Both the position numbers and the translations under genes were made by a program. The notes beneath the pieces were generated by a model. That model was not told where the DNA came from, ran no database searches, and saw nothing but the letters and a program-made list of their open reading frames with translations. From Flavobacterium sp. (GTDB lineage: Bacteria > Bacteroidota > Bacteroidia > Flavobacteriales > Flavobacteriaceae): 64,000 nucleotides of DNA. Shown one piece after another: positions 35,601 through 43,141 of this stretch; within the stretch, counting starts at the first letter, position 1; every line of letters begins with the position of its first letter. The DNA lies in NCBI GenBank assembly GCA_014379405.1, contig JACMLU010000018.1, forward strand, positions 362,916-426,915, given 5' to 3'.

Positions 35601-36014
35601 TTCGGTCAGATCGTTCCACACGTCGGTGTAACGCATCACGGTTTTTTTACAGGCTTCGTTGTATTCGGCTACTGAAATGGTTTTTCCAATATCTTCTTTT
35701 GTAATTCCTAAAGATGCTTCGGTGCCTAATTCCACAGGCAAACCGTGAGTATCCCAGCCCGCTTTACGCTTAACCTGGAATCCTTTTTGGGTTTTATAAC
35801 GGCAAAAAATATCTTTAATCGCACGCGCCATCACGTGGTGAATTCCCGGTAGTCCATTGGCCGAAGGTGGTCCTTCAAAAAATACGAATGGTGGGTTGCC
35901 TTCACGTGTGGTTACACTCTTCTCGAATATGTTTTCTTTTTTCCAAAAATCAAGCACTTCCGATGCAACTGTGGGCAAGTTAAGTCCTTTGTATTCAGTA
36001 AATTTTATGCTCAT
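32613..36014 (-). CDS. ileS: Isoleucyl-tRNA synthetase, long (eukaryote-like) type
   Basis: A 1133-residue class I synthetase charging tRNA-Ile. The HIGH-equivalent is GLPGIHHVMARA near residue 55, the editing (CP1) domain spans about 190-400 with the WTTTPWTLPSNTAL motif near 240, and KMSKRLGNA lies near 690. The long C-terminal extension without a clear zinc-binding cysteine set places it in the IleRS2 (eukaryote-like) group, known in general for low mupirocin sensitivity; that property is inferred. The upstream TACTTTCG word may be its promoter. The dksA-like gene follows after seven bases. Confidence 0.95.
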   Translation of the reverse strand: MSIKFTEYKGLNLPTVASEVLDFWKKENIFEKSVTTREGNPPFVFFEGPPSANGLPGIHHVMARAIKDIFCRYKTQKGFQVKRKAGWDTHGLPVELGTEASLGITKEDIGKTISVAEYNEACKKTVMRYTDVWNDLTEKMGYWVDMEDPYVTYKSKYMETVWWILKQIYNKDLMYKGYTIQPYSPKAGTGLSSHEVNQPGSYRDVTDTTIVAQFKALNETLPSFLQGFGDIHILAWTTTPWTLPSNTALTVGPKIDYVLVETFNQYTFRPVKVILAKNLVGKQFGKGFFASTEASDFENFKEGDKKIPYQILTECKGADLVGIRYEQLMKLALPYQNPENAFRVISGDFVTTEDGTGIVHTAPTFGADDAKVAKEAIPEVPPMLVLDENGTPVPLVNLQGKFIDGLGDYSGKYVKNEYYTDNDAPERSADVEIAIQLKEENKAFKVEKYVHSYPHCWRTDTPILYYPLDSWFIKITEVRDRMFELNETINWKPKATGEGRFGNWLKNANDWNLSRSRFWGIPLPIWRNEEGTEEILVGSVEELYNEIEKSIVAGFQKENPFKGFEIGNMDEANYDLVDLHKNVVDEITLVSASGKPMKRESDLIDVWFDSGSMPYAQWHYPFENKEKIDANKDFPSDFIAEGVDQTRGWFYTLHAIATLVFDKVAYKNVVSNGLVLDKNGQKMSKRLGNAADPFDTLNEYGPDATRWYMISNANPWDNLKFDLEGIAEVRRKFFGTLYNTYSFFALYANIDKFTYAEVEVPLNERPEIDQWIISELNTLVKVVDEAYADYEPTKAARAISEFVQENLSNWYVRLCRRRFWKGEYAQDKIAAYQTLYTCLLTISKLGAPIAPFFMDKLYRDLTLATQSEKFDSVHLAEFPKYVENFVDKSLESKMQKAQTISSLVLSLRKKEMIKVRQPLQKVMIPVLDANQRLEIEAVSDLIKAEVNVKEIVLLDDASGILVKQIKPNFKALGPRFGKDIGLISKEIQSFSQEQINQLDKAGSIDIVISGNSITLSLEDVEISSQDIEGWLVANSNGITVALDITISDELRQEGIARELVNRIQNIRKDSGFEVTDKIKVHLQKNSELEKAVKANEAYIKSETLTETLIFEENISNGTEIEFDEIKTKITITK

Positions 36015-36039
36015 TTTATCCTTTTCTTTAATCGCGGTG

Positions 36040-36047
36040 CGAAAGTA
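36040..36047 (-). promoter_or_regulatory. -7-like element of ileS
   Basis: Minus-strand TACTTTCG, one mismatch to TAnnTTTG, 25 bases before the ATG. Confidence 0.35.
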
Positions 36048-36057
36048 AGAAATAGTT

Positions 36058-36085
36058 ATGAATTATGTGTTATTAGTAATGAGTT
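36058..36085. repeat. Heptad array ATGAATT-ATGTGTT-ATTAGTA-ATGAGTT upstream of ileS
   Basis: Four consecutive 7-bp units beginning AT(G/T) with exact period 7. The same ATGAATT word makes the array at 52957. Confidence 0.55.
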
Positions 36086-36160
36086 TTTGTTTGCCATAAA
36101 GGCACGAAGGCGCAATTAGGGATTTATAAAAAAATAAATAAATTTAGAAATATTCGGCAA

Positions 36161-36364
36161 CTACTTTTCATCATCATCCAATTCGAAAAAATCATTAACT
36201 GATTTTCCAAACAACCTTGATAATTTAAGTGCCAAAACTGTTGATGGCACAAAACGATTGGTTTCAATTGAATTTATTGTTTGTCGAGAAACGCCTATTT
36301 TCTCCGCAAGTTCCTCTTGAGTTACATTTAAAATGGCACGTTCTATTTTTAGTCTATTCTTCAT
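36161..36364 (-). CDS. XRE-family helix-turn-helix regulator
   Basis: A 67-residue DNA-binding protein consisting of one HTH domain: NVTQEELAEKIGVSRQTINS near residues 13-32 with recognition helix VSRQTINSIE, ending in FELDDDEK. Such short Cro-like regulators in Gram-negatives and Firmicutes are typically paired with a small membrane protein. Here it overlaps the membrane gene upstream by 11 bp, so the two are translated together and probably regulate the same promoter at 36875. Confidence 0.9.
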   Translation of the reverse strand: MKNRLKIERAILNVTQEELAEKIGVSRQTINSIETNRFVPSTVLALKLSRLFGKSVNDFFELDDDEK

Positions 36365-36818
36365 TATATGCTTTTTTTAACTTCCTAAAAGTAAGGATTT
36401 GCATCATAAGCAAAACTCCTAACACAGAAACATCCTTACTACCTTCTATTTTTGGCATTGATGAAAAAATTGATTCCACAATCAAGACAACAAAGGGAAA
36501 TGTTAAATAAAACAATACTGTTCCAATAACTGCATAATTATAGGATTGCGCGCGAATTTTTGCCATTAACTCATCTTCAACTTTTTCTTTCGAAATTGAA
36601 ATCATAAGTAATCCTAAAACCGTACCTGTCAGTGCCATTCTTTCAAATAAATCCCGGTACTTTATGTCAACAAAATAAATCTTAACAGAAGAAATAATTA
36701 AAAAAATGGAAACAATAAATAAAATCAAACCAACAATTTTAAATTTATTAGGAAGTTGATACCCTGTAATTTTATTGATTTTTTCAATATCTCCTTCTTG
36801 CTTAGCTTTTAGTTCCAT
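36354..36818 (-). CDS. Four-helix membrane protein paired with the XRE regulator
   Basis: A 154-residue membrane protein. Hydrophobic segments lie at about 27-48, 62-78, 96-116 and 128-143. The hydrophilic N-terminus MELKAKQEGDIEKINKITGY and the C-terminus TFRKLKKAYNEE are charged. I do not recognise a named family with certainty; two-gene units of an HTH protein plus a DUF2178-like membrane protein are widespread and uncharacterised. It may sense a membrane signal for the regulator it overlaps. Confidence 0.75.
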   Translation of the reverse strand: MELKAKQEGDIEKINKITGYQLPNKFKIVGLILFIVSIFLIISSVKIYFVDIKYRDLFERMALTGTVLGLLMISISKEKVEDELMAKIRAQSYNYAVIGTVLFYLTFPFVVLIVESIFSSMPKIEGSKDVSVLGVLLMMQILTFRKLKKAYNEE

Positions 36819-36874
36819 AAGATTAATTAGTTAAAGTATACTTTCCATAAAGGAATACATACTTGATTAAAAGA

Positions 36875-36882
36875 CAAATATA
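36875..36882 (-). promoter_or_regulatory. -7 element of the membrane-protein/XRE operon
   Basis: Minus-strand TATATTTG, 56 bases before the ATG at 36818. Confidence 0.5.
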
Positions 36883-36928
36883 CTTTACTTTTAAATACAA
36901 AATTATATTTTCTGAAAATTTTTTAATT

Positions 36929-37642
36929 TCAAGAAAAAACTTCCTTTAAAACCTCCAAAGATTTAGGCTTTCGGAAACCGTCGAGATGGAAAGTGTAATA
37001 ATCGATCAGGATTTTCAAGATGATTTGCCTTTCGATGACGTGGAAGGTTTTTTGGTCGTTATCGAATTTTAAACCGATGAGTTTTTTGAAAAGATTGCTT
37101 TCGTGTTCCGTGAGTGAGCCAATTCCGTGAAATGGAGTGAAAACACCTTCGTTAGCATCGAAAAAAGGGAATTCAATTTCGGAAATGTCTGGGTAAAAAC
37201 CGAGATATTTCGTTATTTCAAGCATTAATATCAAATGAAAATTAGCCGTTTCATCGTGATTGTCGAGCCAAAACAAAGCGGTTTCCAAAAAAGCAAATAG
37301 GTGTTCGTTTTTTTCTTCTTCGTGGATGGAATGGTGCAAAATTTCGGAAATAAACATCACAATCGTACTTTTGAAAATATCCGAATGTATGGATTGAAAA
37401 GGCATCGCAATTTTAATTTCCTTGAAGTTCTCCAAAGTTCCCTTGTTTTTATGAACGGCTTCTATTTCGAGAATAGTCAAAGGTTGAAAATAAGCTATTT
37501 TCTGGTTTGACTTTCGGGAAGAAAATGCATCACGAACAAAGTAGGTTTTTAAGCCGTGTGATTGGGTAAAACATTTTACAATCAGACTTTTCTCCTGGTA
37601 TTTGAGGGATGAAATAACAATGGCTTTGGTTTTTACTAACAA
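36929..37642 (-). CDS. recO: DNA repair protein RecO
   Basis: A 237-residue RecO, which with RecR loads RecA on SSB-coated gaps. The N-terminal OB fold begins MLVKTKAIVISSLKYQEKSL and the helical C-terminal domain includes AETALFWLDNHDETANFHLI and GFYPDI-like words; zinc cysteines are absent, as in many Bacteroidota. The only credible start is a TTG at 37642, because a stop lies four codons upstream and no ATG fits. The TTG follows directly on a TTTAGAA repeat array, like rnhA. It lies between porZ and the membrane/XRE unit; adjacency to porZ is common in the phylum. Confidence 0.92.
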   Translation of the reverse strand: MLVKTKAIVISSLKYQEKSLIVKCFTQSHGLKTYFVRDAFSSRKSNQKIAYFQPLTILEIEAVHKNKGTLENFKEIKIAMPFQSIHSDIFKSTIVMFISEILHHSIHEEEKNEHLFAFLETALFWLDNHDETANFHLILMLEITKYLGFYPDISEIEFPFFDANEGVFTPFHGIGSLTEHESNLFKKLIGLKFDNDQKTFHVIERQIILKILIDYYTFHLDGFRKPKSLEVLKEVFS

Positions 37643-37664
37643 ATTTGGAATTTAGAATTTAGAA
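37643..37664. repeat. TTTAGAA heptad array upstream of recO
   Basis: GGAATTTAGAATTTAGAA: two full TTTAGAA units plus partial copies, ending directly at the TTG start codon on the minus strand. Same word and placement as at 7404-7427. Confidence 0.65.
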
Positions 37665-37691
37665 ACTGCTATCTGAAATCTTCATCTAGTT

Positions 37692-39989
37692 TTACCTAAT
37701 AATCATTACTTTTTTGACTTTGGTTTCAATACCATCTTGAGCCGAAATAAAAATCATATAGACTCCAGAAGCTACTTTGTGTTTCCCAAAAGCGGTGGTG
37801 TCCCATTCTATAGTTCCTCCTTCGGAAGTGGTTTCATACACTAGATTTCCTTCAATATCAGTGATTTTCACGGTGGCTTTATCTAACAAACCCGCAATTT
37901 TAACGGTTCCTTCATATTCTGGTCGAACAGGATTTGGATAAACATATACATTATTCAAATCTTCGTTTGCGGCAGTTGCCGTTCCTTTGAAAGAAACCAT
38001 TCCTTTGTTTGTAGCTATAAAAACTTCACCTGTAATACTGTTGATGTCAATATCATTAACAACATTACTGGGCAATGGGGAATTATTTTTCGTAAAATGA
38101 TATATTGTTTCCTGGCCGTTTGGCGAAACTAAAAAAACACCTGAATCAGCAGTACCAATCCATTTGTTATTGGCTCCGTCAACAACAATATCTGAAATAA
38201 ACTGTTCGTACATCAATTCTTGGGCAAGATTGTCATCTAAAATAATTACAGGATTTGTTGTCATTTGATCATCACCCAGATAGCTATTTACATTAGGCAG
38301 AACCCTCAATCCCTTTGATGTCCCAATCCAAAGTTGATTTCTATTATCAACTGCAATTGATCTAACATCAAAAATTGGCAAATTCCCTTTATCTGCTCCA
38401 AAAGTTATTTTTTTGAATTTATTGATAGATTCGTTATAACTTATCAAACCTTCATAATTAGTACCCCACCATTTGGTGCCATTTTTGTCAATTATTAATC
38501 TCCCCATATTAGCATTGGTATATTTGTCCAAAATCCCTTCCATTGAGAAACTTTGCCATTGACCATTAGCTTTTAATACTTTTAGTCCATTTAATACAAG
38601 ACTGTTATTGACCCATAAATTCCCTGATTTATCAAATGCTCCTCCGTTTATTCTAACATCATTATGATAATTTGGGACAAATGAAATTTCTTCTAACCCA
38701 CTATTTGTTTGGTTATATAAAACAGAAGGAATATCATTCTCGACTTTTAACAAACCCGAATAAGAGCACCCCATATAAACTTCATTTTCATTATTAGGAT
38801 TCATTATAACTCTAACTATTGATTTTGCTCCAAGTACTTTTTCATAAGGGATATTGAGCCATCCCGTACTACTGAATTTACTTATTCCGTAGCTATCCAA
38901 AGGGTATGGATTGTAATCACCTGCATAATCGCCATACACTGTCCAAAGTGCAGTTGATGCCACTTGAAGCGCAAAAATATTATTTCGGGAAGGACCACTT
39001 GGTGTATTATTTTCAAAAGCCGAAGCAACCGAAATCGTGGTGTTGAGCAATCCATTTTCTTTGGTACCAATATAAACGACATCATCAATGGTTGTGGCGC
39101 AAGTGAAACTAACATTGCTTCCAGAAACTTGATTGCTGTTTATTTGACGAACAATCGCCATTTGGTTGTTATAAAAATAAACACTGCTTGCTGTAGTAAT
39201 AACAAGGTAATTAGCTGTTTTTCGCATATCGACAGAAGCGGATGGAAGGGCAAAATATCCTGTAAAAGAATTGGGCACTTGGTTGTATTTATGAATGTAT
39301 CCCGAAGTATTGATGGCAATAAGTTCCGTCCCAAAAACCTCTATACTGGACCAACTTCCTGATGCAATTTGTATCCATTGGTTAAAATCGATCAAGTTTT
39401 TACCGGCAACGTCTGCCTTTCTAATGCCGTCAAATGTAGATGCATAAATGTAACCATTAAATACTGCAGTTTGAGTAACGCTTATTTCAGCTCCATTGTT
39501 TCCAATAAAATAAGTGTCGCCAAACAACATTGTAGCTAAATTGAATTGAACGATTCCAAAATCACAGGAAACATAAACAATTCCTTGATATTCCATAAAA
39601 TGATTGATTTTTTTCATATTGGACGGAAGTTGTTTATTGATAATATCAACAATATTCAACATACTGCCATCGGCTTCGTTTATGACAATCATCAAACCAT
39701 TTTCATAACCTACAATTGTTTTATTGTATGTCGAACTATAATATAAAGAGGAAATAGTTTCACCCGAAAGTCCATCGATGGTATTGGTGATTTTTAGCTG
39801 GCTTGTGGTTGTATTTTTAGAAAACAAGGCATTTTCGGAAGCTGCAAAAATTGCTGTTGGCGATTCTGAAACATCCTTGATATCATTATAGGAAAAATAG
39901 CCTTGCCACAAAAAATTGTTTTGTGAAAAACCCATTTGCATAGTAATCAAAAACACAAAACAGAGAAGCCCTTTTTTCATTATTTTCAT
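37692..39989 (-). CDS. porZ: PorZ-like type IX secretion protein (beta-propeller with sorting tail)
   Basis: A 765-residue exported protein. The signal peptide begins MKIMKKGLLCFVFLITMQMG; I start at ATG 39989 (39980 is also possible), because a longer frame to 40046 would overlap the gdhA terminator and cross its own promoter. Two WD/regulator-type propellers follow, with repeated words such as NRNQLWIGTSKGLRVLPN near 560 and DGANNKWIGTADSGVFLVSP near 620. The C-terminal 85 residues, from VYVYPNPVRPEYEG, form a type A sorting domain. In Porphyromonas, PorZ helps attach A-LPS to cargo; the role here is by homology. It lies 50 bp upstream of recO. Confidence 0.85.
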   Translation of the reverse strand: MKIMKKGLLCFVFLITMQMGFSQNNFLWQGYFSYNDIKDVSESPTAIFAASENALFSKNTTTSQLKITNTIDGLSGETISSLYYSSTYNKTIVGYENGLMIVINEADGSMLNIVDIINKQLPSNMKKINHFMEYQGIVYVSCDFGIVQFNLATMLFGDTYFIGNNGAEISVTQTAVFNGYIYASTFDGIRKADVAGKNLIDFNQWIQIASGSWSSIEVFGTELIAINTSGYIHKYNQVPNSFTGYFALPSASVDMRKTANYLVITTASSVYFYNNQMAIVRQINSNQVSGSNVSFTCATTIDDVVYIGTKENGLLNTTISVASAFENNTPSGPSRNNIFALQVASTALWTVYGDYAGDYNPYPLDSYGISKFSSTGWLNIPYEKVLGAKSIVRVIMNPNNENEVYMGCSYSGLLKVENDIPSVLYNQTNSGLEEISFVPNYHNDVRINGGAFDKSGNLWVNNSLVLNGLKVLKANGQWQSFSMEGILDKYTNANMGRLIIDKNGTKWWGTNYEGLISYNESINKFKKITFGADKGNLPIFDVRSIAVDNRNQLWIGTSKGLRVLPNVNSYLGDDQMTTNPVIILDDNLAQELMYEQFISDIVVDGANNKWIGTADSGVFLVSPNGQETIYHFTKNNSPLPSNVVNDIDINSITGEVFIATNKGMVSFKGTATAANEDLNNVYVYPNPVRPEYEGTVKIAGLLDKATVKITDIEGNLVYETTSEGGTIEWDTTAFGKHKVASGVYMIFISAQDGIETKVKKVMIIR

Positions 39990-40002
39990 AAATATTTGTC
40001 CA

Positions 40003-40010
40003 CAAATATA
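40003..40010 (-). promoter_or_regulatory. -7 element of porZ
   Basis: Minus-strand TATATTTG, 13 bases before ATG 39989; this position supports the shorter start. Confidence 0.55.
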
Positions 40011-40044
40011 ATACAAACGAAAGTAATGGAATTTTGTTTTATTC

Positions 40045-40098
40045 AAAAAAAAAGACCTTCAATCAAATCCTGATAACTCGGAACGAAAGAAGGTCTTT
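40045..40098 (-). terminator. Intrinsic terminator of gdhA
   Basis: AAAGACCTTC and GAAGGTCTTT pair around a 28-nt loop; nine T follow on the minus strand. Confidence 0.75.
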
Positions 40099-40118
40099 TT
40101 TTATTTATTGAAAATAAA

Positions 40119-41462
40119 TTACACGACTCCTTGGGCCAGCATAGCGTCAGCTACTTTTACAAATCCTGCAATATTGGCTCCTTTTACGTAATCAACATAA
40201 CCACTGGAATCGGTTCCATATTTCACGCAAGATGCGTGTATGTTGAGCATAATTTCCTTTAATTTTTGATCAACTTCTTCAGAGGACCAGTTTAATCTCA
40301 AGGAATTTTGCGACATTTCAAGACCTGATGTGGCTACTCCGCCTGCATTTGATGCTTTTCCTGGCGAGAATAATATTTTTGCTTTTTGAAACACGATTAC
40401 CGCTTCAGGAGTAGTCGGCATATTTGCTCCTTCGCCAACACAGAAACAACCATTCTCAACAAGTGTTTTAGCTTCTTCTTCGTTTAATTCATTTTGAGTT
40501 GCACAAGGCAACGCTACATCACATTTTACTCCCCAAGGACGTTTCCCTGCAACAAATTTTGCATCAGGATATTTAGTAATGTAATCACTAATTCTGCCTC
40601 TAAGTTCATTTTTAATTTCCATAATAAAGGCCAATTTTTCAGTATCGATTCCTGCAGAATCATAGATATAACCAGCAGAATCAGACATTGTAACTACTTT
40701 TCCTCCCAATTGGGTTGCTTTTTCAACCGCATATTGCGCCACGTTTCCTGAACCAGAAACAACAATTGTTTTTCCCGAAAAAGTTTCACCTCTAGTAGCC
40801 AACATGCTTTGTGCAAAATACACGTTTCCGTATCCTGTCGCCTCAGGTCTAATTAAAGATCCTCCAAAAGAAATCCCTTTCCCTGTCAGAACGCCTGTAA
40901 ATTCATTTCGAATTCTTTTATATTGTCCAAACATATATCCTACTTCTCTTCCCCCTACCCCAATATCTCCAGCAGGAACATCCGTGTCTGCTCCGATATG
41001 TTTAGACAATTCGGTCATAAATGCTTGACAAAAACGCATTACTTCATTGTCTGATTTCCCTTTTGGTTCAAAATCAGCTCCACCTTTTCCACCGCCCATT
41101 GGCAATGTCGTTAGGCTGTTTTTGAAAGTTTGTTCGAAAGCCAAAAATTTTAAAATGCTTAAATTTACTGTAGGGTGAAAACGAATTCCTCCTTTATAAG
41201 GACCGATAGCCGAATTCATCTGGATGCGATACCCTCTATTTACTTGCGTGTCTCCTTTGTCGTCAATCCAAACTACTCTAAAAATAATGATTCGATCTGA
41301 CTCAACCATTCTTTCTAGAAGCATCTTGTTTTGGTATTTTTTATTTTCTTCAATAAAAGGAATTACTGTTTCAGCAACCTCCATAACCGCCTGCAAAAAC
41401 TCCGGTTCGTTTGGATTTTTTTTCGCAACGGATTCAATAAAAGTAGAAATGCTTTGTGACAT
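40119..41462 (-). CDS. gdhA: NADP-type glutamate dehydrogenase
   Basis: A 447-residue hexameric glutamate dehydrogenase linking 2-oxoglutarate and ammonium to glutamate. The catalytic Lys lies in LPMGGGKGGADFEPKG near residue 120, the substrate region RFHPTVNLSILKFLAFEQ near 92, and the Rossmann domain GKTIVVSGSGNVAQYAVEKA near 233. The length (about 447) and the KGKSDNEVMRFCQAFMTEL region fit the GdhA/NADP subgroup, though cofactor choice is inferred. It is a single gene with a TATATTTG promoter and a GAAAACGTTTTC palindrome just downstream of the predicted start of transcription. Confidence 0.96.
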   Translation of the reverse strand: MSQSISTFIESVAKKNPNEPEFLQAVMEVAETVIPFIEENKKYQNKMLLERMVESDRIIIFRVVWIDDKGDTQVNRGYRIQMNSAIGPYKGGIRFHPTVNLSILKFLAFEQTFKNSLTTLPMGGGKGGADFEPKGKSDNEVMRFCQAFMTELSKHIGADTDVPAGDIGVGGREVGYMFGQYKRIRNEFTGVLTGKGISFGGSLIRPEATGYGNVYFAQSMLATRGETFSGKTIVVSGSGNVAQYAVEKATQLGGKVVTMSDSAGYIYDSAGIDTEKLAFIMEIKNELRGRISDYITKYPDAKFVAGKRPWGVKCDVALPCATQNELNEEEAKTLVENGCFCVGEGANMPTTPEAVIVFQKAKILFSPGKASNAGGVATSGLEMSQNSLRLNWSSEEVDQKLKEIMLNIHASCVKYGTDSSGYVDYVKGANIAGFVKVADAMLAQGVV

Positions 41463-41485
41463 GATTATAAGATTATTAACGTTTA

Positions 41486-41504
41486 AGAAAACGTTTTCGT
41501 TAGT
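41486..41504. promoter_or_regulatory. GAAAACGTTTTC palindrome in the gdhA leader
   Basis: A perfect 12-bp palindrome within AAGAAAACGTTTTCGTTAG, containing the shared word AACGTTTTCGT. It sits between the predicted transcription start (about 41502) and the ATG, a position where a repressor could act. Confidence 0.45.
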
Positions 41505-41508
41505 GATA

Positions 41509-41516
41509 CAAATATA
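41509..41516 (-). promoter_or_regulatory. -7 element of gdhA
   Basis: Minus-strand TATATTTG, 46 bases before the gdhA ATG. Confidence 0.55.
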
Positions 41517-41680
41517 CGTTTTATCAGAATATTTATCGGTAATTTTCCAATTTCTTCAAGCTGCTTTATTCTTTTTATAAATGCTGGAAAGATTTTATTT
41601 AAAACCGTTAGTATTGTTTGTAAAAATACAAAAACCCTTATATTTTAATTTGATAATATACGTAATGATTGATGTTTTTA

Positions 41681-41688
41681 TATATTTG
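41681..41688 (+). promoter_or_regulatory. -7 element of the 41709 gene
   Basis: TATATTTG, 20 bases before the ATG at 41709. The gap between gdhA and this gene is a divergent promoter region. Confidence 0.5.
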
Positions 41689-41708
41689 TAAAAAAGTAAC
41701 CTTTTGTA

Positions 41709-42512
41709 ATGAATCCTAAATCCATTATAGCCCTCTGTATTCTCCTTTTTGGATATTCAAATGCGGTTAACTCACAATTTGGATTTTCACATGAGATCGG
41801 CGTCATAGTTGGCCCTGTGGCATTCCAATCGGATTATGGAGAAAGATATGATTTATCAACAAATGCAGGTAACACGGGGATTGGGATTGGACTAATCCAC
41901 TACATAAACTTCTCCTATACAGCTGAATGTAACTGTTATACTCCTGAAACTTATTTCAATGACCACTTCAAACTAAGAAGTGAATTGTCCTATAATAAAA
42001 CCGATTTGGAGCATTTCGGACAATGGGTAGAAGGCAAAAACTCAATTGGCAAACAACAGTTAAAAGCAATGTATGGTAGTAGTGCGGTAACTAATATAGG
42101 TATGCAATTGGAATATTTTCCTTTGAGTATTCGCGATTTTACTGCTACCATTGGAAGTTGGGCTCCCTTTATTAGTCTTGGTGGACAATTCAGCTTTTAC
42201 AACACTAAAGCAGCTTCAACAATGGGCACACTGGGAACGCCTTTGTCTACTTTTCCTAAATATTTAACTCCTACAGATGACAGATCATATGGGTTCTCTA
42301 CCGAAACTGGTTCCGTTTGGTCTATAGTTTCAAGCATAGGAACTCGTTACAAACTGGCTCCTTTATCTGATTTGATGGTAGATTTAAGGTTACAATATTA
42401 TTTCTCAGACTGGGTAGATGGACTAAAACCCAATCCAGATCTTTATAAAGAAAATAAAGCAAACGACTGGCTGGTTTGGTTTAATGTAGGTTACATTTAT
42501 TACCTACAATAG
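41709..42512 (+). CDS. Secreted/outer-membrane protein of unknown function (THC0290_0291-like)
   Basis: A 267-residue exported protein, with a signal peptide (about MNPKSIIALCILLFGYSNAV). The mature part is beta-rich, with alternating strands such as FGFSHEIGVIVGPVAFQSDYG, IGMQLEYFPLSIRDFTATIG and DLMVDLRLQYYFSDWVDGL, ending in NVGYIYYLQ, which suggests a small outer-membrane barrel. From memory similar proteins carry the family name THC0290_0291 and some are mislabelled glutamate dehydrogenase because of the neighbouring gdhA. The Cys pair in ECNCYTPE is notable. Function unknown. Confidence 0.7.
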   Translation: MNPKSIIALCILLFGYSNAVNSQFGFSHEIGVIVGPVAFQSDYGERYDLSTNAGNTGIGIGLIHYINFSYTAECNCYTPETYFNDHFKLRSELSYNKTDLEHFGQWVEGKNSIGKQQLKAMYGSSAVTNIGMQLEYFPLSIRDFTATIGSWAPFISLGGQFSFYNTKAASTMGTLGTPLSTFPKYLTPTDDRSYGFSTETGSVWSIVSSIGTRYKLAPLSDLMVDLRLQYYFSDWVDGLKPNPDLYKENKANDWLVWFNVGYIYYLQ

Positions 42513-42534
42513 AAGAAATAAACTTCAAAAAACA

Positions 42535-42576
42535 AAATCCCAATACTGAAAAATCTTCAGTATTGGGATTTTTTTT
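42535..42576 (+). terminator. Intrinsic terminator of the 41709 gene
   Basis: A perfect 16-bp stem, AAATCCCAATACTGAA with TTCAGTATTGGGATTT, five-base loop, then eight or more T. Confidence 0.92.
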
Positions 42577-42591
42577 ATATGTTAGAATCGA

Positions 42592-43047
42592 TTAAACTAA
42601 CTTTCGAATACTCATCAGGACTCCAACGTGAAGTCCTTCGTGATAATTGTTGAAATTCATTGCTCCCTCGACACTTGTCAAAACAAAGCCTGTTGAAGTG
42701 GGATATTCTTGATAGTTTTTGAAAATTCCATTGCTGAAATCTTCTTTGGTTTTTTCGATAGTTGAAAACAACAAAGATTTTATTTTATCCACTTCTGCTT
42801 GGGTTGCATCTTGCTCTGGTTTAGTTCCTTTTTTGTATTTTTCGATCATTTCATCCGAAACCATCATGGGCAATCCAGAAATTTTATAAACCAACAATTG
42901 TTGCGTCACGACAACATGGGCAATATTCCAAATCAAATTATTTCTGAATCCGTCCGGAATTTTGTTGAGTTGTTCCAAAGTGTGGCTCTCCAAAATTTTG
43001 GAAATCATATTTCTGCTTGTAGTGTTCACGTTGAGTGTTTGATTCAT
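42592..43047 (-). CDS. DinB-family (DUF664-like) four-helix protein
   Basis: A 151-residue soluble protein of the DinB/YfiT-like four-helix bundle family. The metal-ligand histidines fit IWNIAHVVVTQQLLVYKISG near residue 45 and NNYHEGLHVGVLMSIRKL at the C-terminus. Members include metal-dependent thiol transferases, but most are of unknown function; this family is unrelated to DNA polymerase IV. It reads away from the divergent ArsC-like gene. Confidence 0.8.
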   Translation of the reverse strand: MNQTLNVNTTSRNMISKILESHTLEQLNKIPDGFRNNLIWNIAHVVVTQQLLVYKISGLPMMVSDEMIEKYKKGTKPEQDATQAEVDKIKSLLFSTIEKTKEDFSNGIFKNYQEYPTSTGFVLTSVEGAMNFNNYHEGLHVGVLMSIRKLV

Positions 43048-43141
43048 CTCTTGCTATTTAATGTTTTTAAATTTTCGATAAAAATAATCATTTTCCATTT
43101 CAAATGGATTTTCTTTGCACAAAGAAATTGACCTTACCATT

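Noticed and set aside
39990..40046. Extended start of porZ at 40046
   Set aside because: It would overlap the gdhA terminator and run through its own TATATTTG promoter; ATG 39989 begins a proper signal peptide.
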